Shown: positions 46,268 to 58,400 of the stretch, piece after piece
Numbering within the stretch: position 1 is the stretch's first letter
How the letters are laid out: every line of letters begins with the position of its first letter
NCBI RefSeq assembly: GCF_002161355.1
Contig: NZ_NFHL01000001.1
Location: 682,001-746,000 of the forward strand
Length of the DNA stretch: 64,000 nucleotides
Direction of reading: 5' to 3'
Origin: Lachnoclostridium sp. An76
Lineage (GTDB): Bacteria; Bacillota; Clostridia; Lachnospirales; Lachnospiraceae
The notes under the pieces: generated by a model
What the model was told of the DNA's origin: nothing
The model's input: only the letters and a program-made list of their open reading frames with translations
Databases searched by the model: none
Translations under genes and position numbers: made by a program

Positions 46268-46918
46268 TTACGCCTCTGCTTCTTCCAGATATCTGTCAAC
46301 AACAGGCATATAAACTGCCTTTGGATGAAAACATGCTTTCGCACTCCTCATATACTCGAGTGCATTTCTGTCGTCTCCCAGATAGGAATACTGTTTTGCA
46401 ACCATAAACAGAACTACGCCCAGCGCAAATCCGTAATAAAGCTTGGAATTGATATCCTCTTCCATTTTGTCGATCAGATCGCTCCTCTTATCCAGCATCA
46501 CCGCATAAGATTCTTCACTGTAACGGATAAATTTCTGATTTCCTGTCTTTCTGATCGCTTCAAGGATCCAGTCCGCGTATTTTCGGTTTCCCTTGATCAG
46601 GAATGTGTGGAAATACGTTTCCAGGAAACTCTCCCTGTCATCAGGACGGTATTTTTCAGCCTTCAGCATATGTTTTAAAAGCTTTTCAAACTTATCCTCT
46701 TCTTTCGTCACGTAAAAAACACGCAGCTTATAAAGATCACACACATATTCGCCGAGGAGCCTGCGGGTCATTCCCATATCAGCGATCCGTTCCACAGTCT
46801 CGCTGTCCCGCTTCCTGAGACTTTCGTTCAGATTGTGGAGCTGGAAATTTTTAATGCCCTGAAATATAAGATATGCGGCAAACGCCACTACTACTATAAA
46901 AATTGTTATCGGATTCAA
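46268..46918 (-). CDS. Uncharacterised membrane-anchored protein inside the PTS operon
   Basis: 216 residues from a TTG start preceded by AGGTGG. An N-terminal membrane helix (IFIVVVAFAAYLIFQGI), a charged helical body resembling degenerate TPR units (LLKHMLKAEKYRPDDRESFLETYFHTFL), a second hydrophobic stretch (YYGFALGVVLFMVAKQYSYLG) and a short helical tail. No family recognised. Its place between EIID and EIIA, in the same direction and with short gaps, suggests a role tied to the transporter, for example assembly or sensing; nothing more can be shown. Confidence 0.7.
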   Translation of the reverse strand: MNPITIFIVVVAFAAYLIFQGIKNFQLHNLNESLRKRDSETVERIADMGMTRRLLGEYVCDLYKLRVFYVTKEEDKFEKLLKHMLKAEKYRPDDRESFLETYFHTFLIKGNRKYADWILEAIRKTGNQKFIRYSEESYAVMLDKRSDLIDKMEEDINSKLYYGFALGVVLFMVAKQYSYLGDDRNALEYMRSAKACFHPKAVYMPVVDRYLEEAEA

Positions 46919-47027
46919 ACAGCCACCTGATTTCTCTCTAGATTAATATGAGGGGGGGATCTGGATCCCTCCCCTCATTCCTCCGGCGCGAAACGCGCTG
47001 GAATCATATTTGTTTTAATAACCGCTG

Positions 47028-47948
47028 TTATTCAGCAGCTTCCTCCGGCACCGGATACTCATACCACTCAACAAGCGGTGTATATCCACCCGGAAGTGTA
47101 TTTCCGTCAGCGTCCATAGCCTGGGAGTTACCTGTCCAGATACCGAACGCACATCCTACGATACCTACTACAAGGATAAGGATGATACATCTAACCGGTG
47201 TCCAGCCCTTCTTGATCAGCACATAGATACCAAGTGTGATCAGGAGCGGGATCAGCTTCGGCAGTACGCCGTCAAGCAGGCTCTGGATATTGATCTGTGT
47301 CTCGCCAATGATCAGGCGGACAGTTGTAGCTCCATAGTTTGCGATAAGACCACCAACTACGAAGATACCAAGGATGCTTGCTGCACGTGTAAACTCTTTT
47401 GCATTAGATGTAAGAAGAGTAACAGCTTTTGTTCCAAGTCCGTAGGCCCAGTACATAAGTCCGAAACGTACTACAAACTGAACTACGTTGAAGATGATCA
47501 GGAAGAGGATCGCACCAATGATCTGTCCTTCCATAGCCATGTTCGCTGTAAGACCAGCTGTGATCGGAACAAGTGTCAGCCAGAACAGAGCGTCACCGAT
47601 ACCGCCGAGAGGACCTGCCGCAGAAATACGTACGGAACGGATCGTCTGTGTATCAGCTTTGTTCTGCTCCAGGGAGAGAACAATACCCATTACGAATGTT
47701 ACAAGGAACGGGTGAGTGTTCAGGAAATCCAGGTTGTGAGCCATAGAAGCCTTCAGGTCTTCTTTGTTTGTATGTATTTTCTGAAGACCCGGAAGGATGC
47801 CCCAGAGCCATCCACAAGCCTGCATTCTTTCATAGTTGAAGGATGCCTGTAAGAAACAGGACAGCCATACCATCTTATTTAATGTTTTGTTGTCCAGCTT
47901 CGGTGCCGGAGTTAAATCCTGATATTTATCTGGAATATTATATGCCAT
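47028..47948 (-). CDS. PTS mannose-family EIID component
   Basis: 306 residues; EIID family membrane protein that with EIIC forms the sugar channel. Blocks: SFNYERMQACGWLWGILPGL, DALFWLTLVPITAG, and the C-terminal helix near LLITLGIYVLIKKGWTPV. ATG at 47948 has GGAGG upstream and overlaps the EIIC stop by 11 bases. Specificity within the mannose family (GalNAc, galactosamine, GlcNAc) cannot be read directly; the locus suggests GalNAc/galactosamine. Confidence 0.92.
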   Translation of the reverse strand: MAYNIPDKYQDLTPAPKLDNKTLNKMVWLSCFLQASFNYERMQACGWLWGILPGLQKIHTNKEDLKASMAHNLDFLNTHPFLVTFVMGIVLSLEQNKADTQTIRSVRISAAGPLGGIGDALFWLTLVPITAGLTANMAMEGQIIGAILFLIIFNVVQFVVRFGLMYWAYGLGTKAVTLLTSNAKEFTRAASILGIFVVGGLIANYGATTVRLIIGETQINIQSLLDGVLPKLIPLLITLGIYVLIKKGWTPVRCIILILVVGIVGCAFGIWTGNSQAMDADGNTLPGGYTPLVEWYEYPVPEEAAE

Positions 47949-48768
47949 CCGAGTCACCTCCTACATATCCTGCGCCTGCGCCTGCATTCTGTTTGATCTT
48001 TGTCTGTGTGTTGAAATCATAGAGGGCGATAGCCACACCTACGAATGCACACAGGATCAGAGTTGCTCCGGAAGTTGTCGCATTTGCGCTGCAGAGCAGT
48101 GCCATAACGAAACCTGCCAGAAGGAATCCCCACATCTCGTTGGACATCATAACTTTCATCAGGATCGCGAATCCGACGAACTTCATAGCGCCGCCTGCTG
48201 CGTCCAGACCAGCCATTACCCATGAGAAGTCATAGGAGAACTGCTGAAGTGTCTCACCGAGTGCAGAACCGCCATAGAGACCAGCAACTGCCAGGATACC
48301 AAACAGACATCCCAGAACGCCCATCTCAAGGAAGTTCAGGTTGCGGATACCTTTTACATTAGCTTCCTCTGCATATTTGTCAGCTTTAGCCATCATACCT
48401 GACATAAATGTAAATGTCAGAGTAACAGCGTACTGTCCAAATACTGCGAACGGAATTGCAAGACCAAGTGCTGCGCCAACGCCGTCAGCAGTTGCCTCCA
48501 TGTTAAGAGATACTGCGAAGATCGTTGCCATGATACCACCGAGGATTGCGTTCGGCGGCTGAGCACCACCGATCGGCATGGAGCCGATCTGGATCAGCTG
48601 GTAAGCACCACCAACTACGATACCAAGCTCAAAGTTACCAAGGATAGCACCGATGATCGGGCAGGTAACGATTGGCTGGTACAGAGACTCTAAGAAGCTG
48701 AACTGGTCGATTCCCATGATAAATGCTACCACGAAGACCAGTATTGCCTGGATAATTGAAATCTCCAT
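47938..48768 (-). CDS. PTS mannose-family EIIC component
   Basis: 276 residues, about eight hydrophobic segments, with the EIIC start ISIIQAILVFVVAFIMGIDQ and the block PIIGAILGNFELGIVVGGAYQLIQIG that lines the sugar site. Forms the translocation unit with EIID. Starts 38 bases after EIIB. Confidence 0.92.
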   Translation of the reverse strand: MEISIIQAILVFVVAFIMGIDQFSFLESLYQPIVTCPIIGAILGNFELGIVVGGAYQLIQIGSMPIGGAQPPNAILGGIMATIFAVSLNMEATADGVGAALGLAIPFAVFGQYAVTLTFTFMSGMMAKADKYAEEANVKGIRNLNFLEMGVLGCLFGILAVAGLYGGSALGETLQQFSYDFSWVMAGLDAAGGAMKFVGFAILMKVMMSNEMWGFLLAGFVMALLCSANATTSGATLILCAFVGVAIALYDFNTQTKIKQNAGAGAGYVGGDSDGI

Positions 48769-48805
48769 ATTTACTCCTTTCCATTTAACCGATAAAACCT
48801 GTTAA

Positions 48806-49282
48806 TTACTTAAATAATTTGTCGACACTTTCTGCCGGCGTGTCCGGAACTCTCTTGATCTCAAGTTCCACACCGAGATCCTGCAGCTTTTTGAAAGTTG
48901 CAACATCATCGTCATTCACTGCAACCGAAGTTGCAACCTGACGTTTGCCATCAGCCATGTGCATATTACCGATATTTACTTTCTTGATCGGAACCCCGCC
49001 CTCAACAAGCTTAAGCACATCCTGTGGTGATTCGCAGATAATCGCAATATGCTGATTCGGAGAAGCTTTGTGGATGATATCGATTGTTTTCTGAATGGTG
49101 AAGAATCTTGTCTGCGCGTATGCAGGCGCAGCCATATTCATCAGGCTCTGGCGGAATTCATCCGCTGCAACCGCATCATTCGCAACAAGCAGAAGATTAG
49201 CGCCTACAACGCCGCACCACTGTGTCGCCACCTGACCGTGAATCAGACGATTGTCGATCCTTGTCAATCTAATATCTGGCAT
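48806..49282 (-). CDS. PTS mannose-family EIIB component
   Basis: 158 residues; phosphorylated His15 lies in TRIDNRLIHGQVATQW. Takes phosphate from EIIA and gives it to the sugar. First gene of the operon EIIB-EIIC-EIID-(46268 protein)-EIIA-agaS-yajC. AAGGGGG precedes the ATG. Confidence 0.93.
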   Translation of the reverse strand: MPDIRLTRIDNRLIHGQVATQWCGVVGANLLLVANDAVAADEFRQSLMNMAAPAYAQTRFFTIQKTIDIIHKASPNQHIAIICESPQDVLKLVEGGVPIKKVNIGNMHMADGKRQVATSVAVNDDDVATFKKLQDLGVELEIKRVPDTPAESVDKLFK

Positions 49283-49405
49283 GTTCTCATCCCCCTTTCT
49301 TTAGGTATTTAGCAATTATCGGACAGGTGTCAAAGCCCTTTCCTCATGCTGTCTTAACAAGCCCCTTCCGTAAATATTACGGAAAGTAATCTGCTTACAG
49401 ATGCT

Positions 49406-49463
49406 ATTATACCAAATTTCGAACCGTTTAGTTTGCACTTTTTATGCATCCCTTTGCATTTTT
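49406..49463 (-). promoter_or_regulatory. PTS operon promoter with AraC-type direct repeats
   Basis: Minus-strand -10 TATAAT at 49411-49406 without a recognisable -35. Over and upstream of the -35 position lie two direct copies of TTTGCA(C/T)TTTTT, at 49432-49442 and 49453-49463, exactly 21 bases (two helical turns) apart. This is the layout of class II AraC-activated promoters. Related words occur at the gatY/gatZ and nagA promoters. Confidence 0.6.
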
Positions 49464-49618
49464 GGTTATATAATTTTAATAAAAAATACAGGTAAAATTT
49501 ACTACTTTCCCACAAAAGTAACAATTTCCGCCATATCGGCGCCTTTGCATTACATCGCTGCCTTGATCCGTCAGATCTTTCCTTATATATACTATTCTTT
49601 TTACTTCCATATAATTCA

Positions 49619-49645
49619 GGCAGGCAGGAAAAGATCCCGCCTGCC
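49619..49645 (-). terminator. Hairpin after the collagen-like gene
   Basis: ggcaggcagg pairs with cccgcctgcc (one mismatch), seven-base loop. 24 bases beyond the minus-strand stop. The rest of the 387-base gap to the EIIB gene is AT-rich and holds the PTS promoter described above. Confidence 0.6.
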
Positions 49646-49669
49646 CGCTTCCATAATATCAGGCACATC

Positions 49670-51887
<2,218 letters not shown>

Positions 51888-52022
51888 TCCATTCTTTCCC
51901 TTCCTGATCTTTGTTTCGATTTTTCAGCAGGCCGGCTATTGTTCCCCTGCTCTGATATCAGTCTATGTGGCGCAGCTTCCCGGTGTTCTTTCCCGGTATT
52001 CCGCTGATCCCCCATTGAAATT

Positions 52023-52135
52023 TTATGCATTTTCTTACAGGAAAAATGATTTTTTATGCATTTTTATGTGATATTATGCATACTATTCTTTTTTATCAGT
52101 TTTCTCTTGCATAATTATAAATTTTGGTGTATAGT
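52023..52135 (+). promoter_or_regulatory. argG promoter with ArgR-like boxes
   Basis: TTGCAT at 52107-52112, a 17-base spacer, TATAGT at 52130-52135. ttatgcat occurs at 52023, 52054 and 52074 and ttgcataa covers the -35. The same words overlap the argC promoter. The rest of the 344-base gap (51888-52022) shows no gene. Confidence 0.6.
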
Positions 52136-52231
52136 ATGTTCTAGCTTGTGAAAAACGGCAGTGACATATGTTTTCAGCCCCGCCCGGCGGAACTGAAAAG
52201 CGAATAAAAATACATTCAGGAGGCATTTGAT

Positions 52232-53464
52232 ATGAGTAAAGAAAAAGTGGTATTAGCGTATTCAGGCGGTCTTGACACAACTGCCATTATCCCGTGGCTG
52301 AAAGAGACATTCGGCTATGATGTCGTGTGCTGCTGCATCGACTGCGGACAGGGGGAGGAACTGGACGGCCTTGATGAGAGGGCCAAGCTTTCAGGAGCTT
52401 CCAAATTATATATCGAAAATATCGTGGATGATTTCTGCGACAACTACATTGTACCATGTGTCAAGGCAGGGGCTGTCTATGAGAACAAATACCTTCTCGG
52501 CACATCCATGGCGCGTCCGGCCATCGCGAAGAAGCTTGTCGAGGTAGCCCGCAAGGAAGGCGCTGTCGCGATCTGCCACGGCGCGACAGGAAAAGGAAAT
52601 GACCAGATCCGCTTTGAGCTGGGCATCAAAGCGCTCGCTCCGGATATCAAGATCATCGCTCCCTGGAGGATGACAGACGTGTGGACCATGCAGTCCCGCG
52701 AGGATGAGATCGAGTACTGCCGCCAGCACGGCATTGACCTTCCGTTCGACGCACAGCACAGCTACAGCCGCGACCGCAACCTGTGGCACATCAGCCACGA
52801 AGGCCTGGAGCTGGAGGATCCGGCAAACGAGCCGAATTACGATGACCTGCTCGTGCTCGGTGTGACACCGGAAAAAGCGCCGGATAAAGGGGAATATGTG
52901 ACCATGACATTCGAGGCAGGTGTGCCGAAGAGTGTAAACGGCAAAGAAATGAAAGTATCCGACATCATCAAAGAGCTGAACGCCCTTGGCGGAAAACACG
53001 GCATCGGCATCATTGATATCGTGGAAAACCGTGTCGTAGGCATGAAATCCCGCGGCGTGTACGAGACACCGGGCGGAACGATCCTTATGGAAGCGCATCA
53101 GCAGCTGGAAGAGCTGGTGCTCGACCGCGCGACATATGAAGTAAAGAAAGACCTTGGAAATAAATTCGCACAGATCGTGTATGAAGGAAAATGGTTCACA
53201 CCGCTGCGCGAGGCGATCCAGGCATTTATGGACGTGACTCAGCAGTATGTGACCGGCGAAGTGAAGTTCAAACTGTACAAAGGAAACATCATCCGTGCAG
53301 GCGAAACTTCCCCGTACTCTCTGTACAGCGAGTCTCTGGCAAGCTTCACGACAGGCGACCTCTATGACCACCACGACGCAGACGGATTCATCAACCTTTT
53401 CGGACTGCCGCTGAAGGTGCGCGCCATGAAAATGCAGGAACTGAAGAACCAGAAACAGTCATAA
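52232..53464 (+). CDS. argG: Argininosuccinate synthase
   Basis: 410 residues; joins citrulline and aspartate using ATP. N-type pyrophosphatase loop AYSGGLDTT at residues 8-16; CHGATGKGNDQIRFE, and YSRDRNLWHISHEG. Full length. AGGAGG lies seven bases before the ATG. Monocistronic: its usual partner argH is not next to it, and a strong terminator follows. Confidence 0.97.
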   Translation: MSKEKVVLAYSGGLDTTAIIPWLKETFGYDVVCCCIDCGQGEELDGLDERAKLSGASKLYIENIVDDFCDNYIVPCVKAGAVYENKYLLGTSMARPAIAKKLVEVARKEGAVAICHGATGKGNDQIRFELGIKALAPDIKIIAPWRMTDVWTMQSREDEIEYCRQHGIDLPFDAQHSYSRDRNLWHISHEGLELEDPANEPNYDDLLVLGVTPEKAPDKGEYVTMTFEAGVPKSVNGKEMKVSDIIKELNALGGKHGIGIIDIVENRVVGMKSRGVYETPGGTILMEAHQQLEELVLDRATYEVKKDLGNKFAQIVYEGKWFTPLREAIQAFMDVTQQYVTGEVKFKLYKGNIIRAGETSPYSLYSESLASFTTGDLYDHHDADGFINLFGLPLKVRAMKMQELKNQKQS

Positions 53465-53519
53465 GGGCTTATCCGTCTGTTTCGGACAGGAAATGATAAC
53501 GGCAAAACAGATACAGCAG

Positions 53520-53564
53520 GGAGCGCTGTTCATAGATTGACATTCATCTATGGAACAGCGCTCC
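53520..53564 (+). terminator. Terminator after argG
   Basis: ggagcgctgttcatagat pairs with atctatggaacagcgctcc (one bulge), eight-base loop, followed by ttctcttct. Confidence 0.8.
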
Positions 53565-53649
53565 TTCTCTTCTGATAAGTAAAGCTCCGGGCAATCCTTT
53601 CGTCGTCTTGGCAGTCCTTACTGCAGTTTCCGACAATTTTTGTAAGAAT

Positions 53650-54465
53650 CTATTTCCACTTTCTGCGTTCCACCTCTGAATTAAGGAAAAGCTTGCTTTT
53701 CAACATAGTTTTTACGGGATGCAGCTTATTTCTGCGGATCAGATCCTCAATGTTCTGCCGGGTACAATTCAGCCTTTCCGCCGCCTCTGCCGTTGAGATC
53801 ACTTCATGCTCGATATAGATGTTAAAGTCATCCGGTGTGAGCGGGATCTGTTCTCCCATCTGATACAGTTCTTCATTGGATATAGTCAGTGTTTCTCCCC
53901 AGCAGATCCCCTGTCCTCCCGGGAGGACTTTCACCCTGTCAAATACATCGGGATTATTTCGGAGAGGCAGAAAATCCTTTTTTTCTGACAGAGTTTCTGT
54001 CAAACTACATTTTTTAACCATATCATTTTCAAAAAAAAGCAGGATGTCGTAATTTTCCAGAGGCACTGCATTTTTCACTTTTTTCCCAAAGCGGTCCTGC
54101 ATTTTCTCATAAACTTCATCTTCGCTGACAGGTTCGATATAGCATTCGTCCTGCGCGCACTTCCCTCCTGACAGTTCCAGCAGACTGAATTCATCATATT
54201 CTTTCAACCCATTTTTCCGCAGTATCTCCCCCAGATTCTGCCGATCCGGCGGCACGATCCTCTGCTGCACCCATTTTCTACTCCAGTATGCGTCCACTGT
54301 ATACTTCCCATCCTTAACAAATGAAGACAGGAGCAGGGGCGCCTCCCACTCGGTAGTCTGTTCTGAAATTTCGATAAAAAACATCCTCGGCATTTCATAA
54401 TAAAGCAGATACGCAAGCTCTCTGCTCTTAGAAACCGTGTCATCTTTGATTGCAAAAGCTTTCAT
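53650..54465 (-). CDS. HTH/DUF2442-like partner of the HipA-like kinase
   Basis: 271 residues. The first 150 are of unknown fold. Around residues 185-220, RVKVLPGGQGICWGETLTISNEELYQ resembles DUF2442 (a small antitoxin-like domain), and the C-terminus STAEAAERLNCTRQNIEDLI looks like a MerR/excisionase-type helix-turn-helix. The start overlaps the kinase's 3' end by 26 bases in another frame, so translation is coupled. In the HipBA pattern a DNA-binding partner neutralises the kinase; here it comes second and is much larger than HipB. Role inferred only. Confidence 0.7.
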   Translation of the reverse strand: MKAFAIKDDTVSKSRELAYLLYYEMPRMFFIEISEQTTEWEAPLLLSSFVKDGKYTVDAYWSRKWVQQRIVPPDRQNLGEILRKNGLKEYDEFSLLELSGGKCAQDECYIEPVSEDEVYEKMQDRFGKKVKNAVPLENYDILLFFENDMVKKCSLTETLSEKKDFLPLRNNPDVFDRVKVLPGGQGICWGETLTISNEELYQMGEQIPLTPDDFNIYIEHEVISTAEAAERLNCTRQNIEDLIRRNKLHPVKTMLKSKLFLNSEVERRKWK

Positions 54466-55264
54466 AATATTCCCATCGCCTCCTGATCATTTCCCATATC
54501 TTATTCAGATATTCTTTCGGCAGCACTTTATCCAACCCTTCCAAAATAAACAGTTTATCTGACGGATGCAGAGAGCGAAGTTTAGGCATATGATCACAGG
54601 GGATCAGCTCCAGATTATCTTTTGCAGAATTCCCTCCGACAAAGCACTGCACCGGTTTATCCTCCATCACATCTGTTTTTTGTATGTCTTCCATGCTGCG
54701 GGAACTGAAAAAGAATGACAGACCGTGATCGAACAATGGCGCCAGCCGGATTGTTTTATTTCTTCTGTCCCTGAGGACTTCTATATTTGCCCCATGTCTG
54801 TCCCTGTTTAAAATCAGGAAATCAACTGCCAGCATTTCATAAATATAATCTTCCCATCCCATTCGTATACAGAACTCAAGCGGAGACTCTCCCTCTTTTC
54901 TTTCCAGCTGATAATAAATATCCAACGCGATCTTGCTCTCTCCTGCTTTTTTAAAATCTTCTGATGCACACAGCCATGTGATATATTCCCTGTCAAAAAC
55001 TTTTACTTTTGCATGTATCAGCTGATAGGAAAGATGTTCGATGCCCAGTACAGATAAAAGCCTGTCAGCTATCAGTTCATTGACACACTCGCATCCTACA
55101 ATTCCTTTATATGAATCATAGTTGGACAGCTTATAGTATATCTTTTTACCATTTAACTCATAATACGCTTTCAGGAAACTGCCTGCCGTACCAGATGAGT
55201 TTCGTATTCGGGTCCAGTCCAGATATGTCATATCCTGTATATCTGAAATAATCTTCTTTATCAT
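54440..55264 (-). CDS. Compact HipA-like Ser/Thr kinase
   Basis: 274 residues. Opening NSSGTAGSFLKAYYEL resembles the Gly-rich ATP loop of HipA-type kinases. The catalytic loop is clear: FLILNRDRHGANIEVL (N-x-D-R-H-x-x-N), then LAPLFDHGLSFF carrying the metal-binding Asp. The N-subdomain 1 of full HipA (about 430 residues) is absent, as in short HipA-like or CtkA-like kinases. HipA phosphorylates glutamyl-tRNA synthetase in E. coli; targets of short forms vary. First gene of a two-gene unit with the HTH protein downstream. AT-richer than neighbours, suggesting transfer. Confidence 0.78.
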   Translation of the reverse strand: MIKKIISDIQDMTYLDWTRIRNSSGTAGSFLKAYYELNGKKIYYKLSNYDSYKGIVGCECVNELIADRLLSVLGIEHLSYQLIHAKVKVFDREYITWLCASEDFKKAGESKIALDIYYQLERKEGESPLEFCIRMGWEDYIYEMLAVDFLILNRDRHGANIEVLRDRRNKTIRLAPLFDHGLSFFFSSRSMEDIQKTDVMEDKPVQCFVGGNSAKDNLELIPCDHMPKLRSLHPSDKLFILEGLDKVLPKEYLNKIWEMIRRRWEYYESFCNQR

Positions 55265-55352
55265 TGATCCTCACATCCTTTAAAAAAGGATAGCACACCT
55301 ACTTGTCATACGTCAAGTATATGTGCCATATACAAAAATCATTAACAAAAGC

Positions 55353-55414
55353 AACAGGAACCAGAGTGTCTTTTTAGAGCGTTTTCGCTCGGAAGAGATA
55401 CTCTGGTCCCTGTT
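55353..55414 (-). terminator. Branched hairpin terminator after carB
   Basis: aacaggaaccagagt pairs with actctggtccctgtt; an inner gagcg-tttt-cgctc stem lies inside. 15 bases beyond the carB stop; a T-rich tract follows on the minus strand. Confidence 0.7.
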
Positions 55415-55428
55415 GGATTATTTTCTCA

Positions 55429-58400
55429 CTACACCGTCGCGATATCGATCAGTGTGAGTTTCTTTATATCTGTATTTTCAAGACTTGTGATAAGCGCCTC
55501 TGCCGTATCAATGGCAGTCAGCACGTTCACGCCTGTCTCGATGGCATTTCTGCGGATGACGAATCCGTCCTTGGAGTGCTCTGCTCCCTGTGCCGGGATG
55601 TCGATGACAAGGTCGATCTTGTGTCCCAGGATCAGGTCGAGAAGATTCGGCGACTCCTGCTCGATCTTGCGGACCGGGGTTGCCTTCACGCCCGCCGCGT
55701 TCAGCGCGCGCGCTGTTCCGCTGGTAGCGAAGATGTGGTAGCCGATGGCCTCAAACCTGCGTCCGATCTCCACTGCCTCCGGCTGGTCCTCGTCGCGGAC
55801 GGTCATGATCATGTTCTTGAACTTCGGCAGCTTGATGCCTGCGCCCAGGAATGCTTTGTAGAGCGCCTCGTCAAAGGTCTTCGCGATACCGAGGCATTCT
55901 CCTGTGGACTTCATCTCAGGTCCCAGGCTGATGTCAGCGCCGCGGATCTTCTCAAAGGAGAATACCGGCATCTTGACTGCCACATAGTCTGCCTCCGGCT
56001 GAAGTCCCGGTGTGTATCCCAGTTCCCGGATCTTCTTTCCGATGATGACCTGTGTCGCCAGCGGCACGATCGGGATGCCTGTCACCTTGCTGATGTACGG
56101 CACAGTACGGCTGGAACGCGGGTTGACCTCGATCACATATACGTCGTCCTCGCCGCAGACGATGAACTGGATGTTGATCATACCTACGACATGGAGCGAT
56201 TTTGCAAGACGTCTCGTGTACTCCGCGATCTTCGCCTTGGCGCCCTCTGTCAGGCTCTGCGCCGGGTAAACGGAGATACTGTCTCCGGAGTGGATCCCCG
56301 CACGCTCGATGTGCTCCATGATACCCGGGATCAGGATATCTGTTCCGTCGCACACCGCATCCACCTCGATCTCCTTGCCCTGCAGGTACTTGTCTACCAG
56401 GATCGGGTGATCCTGTGCGATCCGGTTGATGATGCCGATGAACTGGTCGATGTCATTGTCATTGATGGCGATCTGCATGCCCTGTCCGCCCAGCACGTAG
56501 GACGGGCGTACCAGCACCGGATAGCCGAGACGGTTCGCCACTTCCTTTGCTTCCTCTGCGGTAAATACAGTTCCTCCGGTCGGGCGCGGGATCTCGCACT
56601 CTTCCAGGATCTCGTCGAAGAGCTCTCTGTCCTCCGCCTTATCCACGTTCTCCGCGGAAGTTCCGAGGATCGGCACGCCCATCTTCATGAGTGCCTCTGT
56701 CAGCTTGATCGCTGTCTGTCCGCCGAACTGTACCACAGCGCCGTCCGGCTTCTCGATGTCAACGATGCTCTCCACGTCTTCCGGCGTGAGAGGCTCGAAG
56801 TACAGCTTGTCCGCAATGTCGAAGTCCGTACTTACGGTCTCCGGGTTGTTGTTGACGATGATCGTCTCGTACCCTTCTTTTGAGAACGCCCAGGTACAGT
56901 GTACGGAACAGAAGTCGAACTCGATCCCCTGTCCGATGCGGATCGGTCCGGAGCCGAGGACGAGCACCTTCTTCTTTCCGGAAGTCTCCTCCACCTCGTT
57001 CTCGCTTCCGTATACAGAGTAATAATACGGCGTCTCTGCCGCGAACTCTGCCGCGCAGGTGTCAACGATCTTGTACGCCGCCACAATACCGTTCTCGTGG
57101 CGCATATCGTGGATCTCCCTCTCGCTCTTCCCTGTCAGGCGGGCGATCACATTGTCCGGGAACTCGATCCGTTTCGCCTCGCGCAGAAGCTCCGGCGTAA
57201 GTTCTTCGTTTTTCAACGCGTTCTCCATCTCCACGATGATAGCGATCTTATCGATAAACCAGCGGTCGATCTTCGTAATCTTGAAGATAGTATCGTAATC
57301 GATGCCCCTGCGGACCGCCTCCGCGATCCTCCAGATGCGCATGTCGTCCACGATCGAGAGCTGCTCCATCAGATCCTCTTTTGAGAGTTCTGTGAAGTCA
57401 TAGGACATCAGGCTGTCCACATGCTGCTCCAGAGAGCGGATCGCTTTCATGAGCGCTCCCTCGAAGTTGTTGCAGATGCTCATGACCTCTCCGGTTGCCT
57501 TCATCTGTGTCGTCAGCGTCCTCTTTGCGCTGATGAACTTGTCAAAGGGCAGCCTCGGCATCTTGACGACCACATAGTCCAGCATGGGCTCGAAGCTTGC
57601 GTAGGTCTTCTGTGTGATGGCGTTCTTGATCTCATCCAGGGTATAGCCGAGGGCGATCTTCGCAGCCACCTTTGCGATCGGGTATCCTGTCGCCTTGGAC
57701 GCCAGCGCGGAAGAACGGCTGACACGGGGGTTTACCTCGATGACGCAGTATTCAAAGGAATCCGGGTTCAGCGCGTACTGCACGTTGCATCCTCCGGTGA
57801 TATTCAGCTCGCTGATGATGTTCAGCGCGGAAGTACGGAGCATCTGGTACTCCTTGTCGCCCAGCGTCTGGGACGGAGCCACAACGATGGAGTCTCCTGT
57901 GTGCACGCCCACGGGGTCGATATTCTCCATATTACAAACTGTGATGCAGTTGCCCGCGCTGTCACGCATCACCTCGTACTCGATCTCTTTCCATCCCGCG
58001 ATGCAGCGCTCTACGAGCACCTGGCCCACGCGGGAAAGCCTCAGGCCGTTCTCCAGGATCTCCACCAGCTGATGGGAATCATGGGCGATACCGCCGCCGC
58101 TTCCTCCCAGGGTGTACGCCGGACGGAGCACGACCGGGTAGCCGATCTTGTTCGCGAACGCAAGGCCGTCGTCCACATTTTCCACGACAAGGGACGCTGC
58201 CACCGGCTCGCCGATCTTCTCCATGGTCGCCTTGAACTCCAGACGGTCCTCCGCCTTCTTGATCGTCTCGGATGTGGTCCCGATGAGGCGCACGCCGTTT
58301 GCCTTCAGGAAGCCAGCCTCCTCCAGCTCCATGGCAAGATTCAGTCCTGCCTGTCCTCCCAGGGTCGGGAGCACGCTGTCCGGCTTCTCCTTTAAGATGA

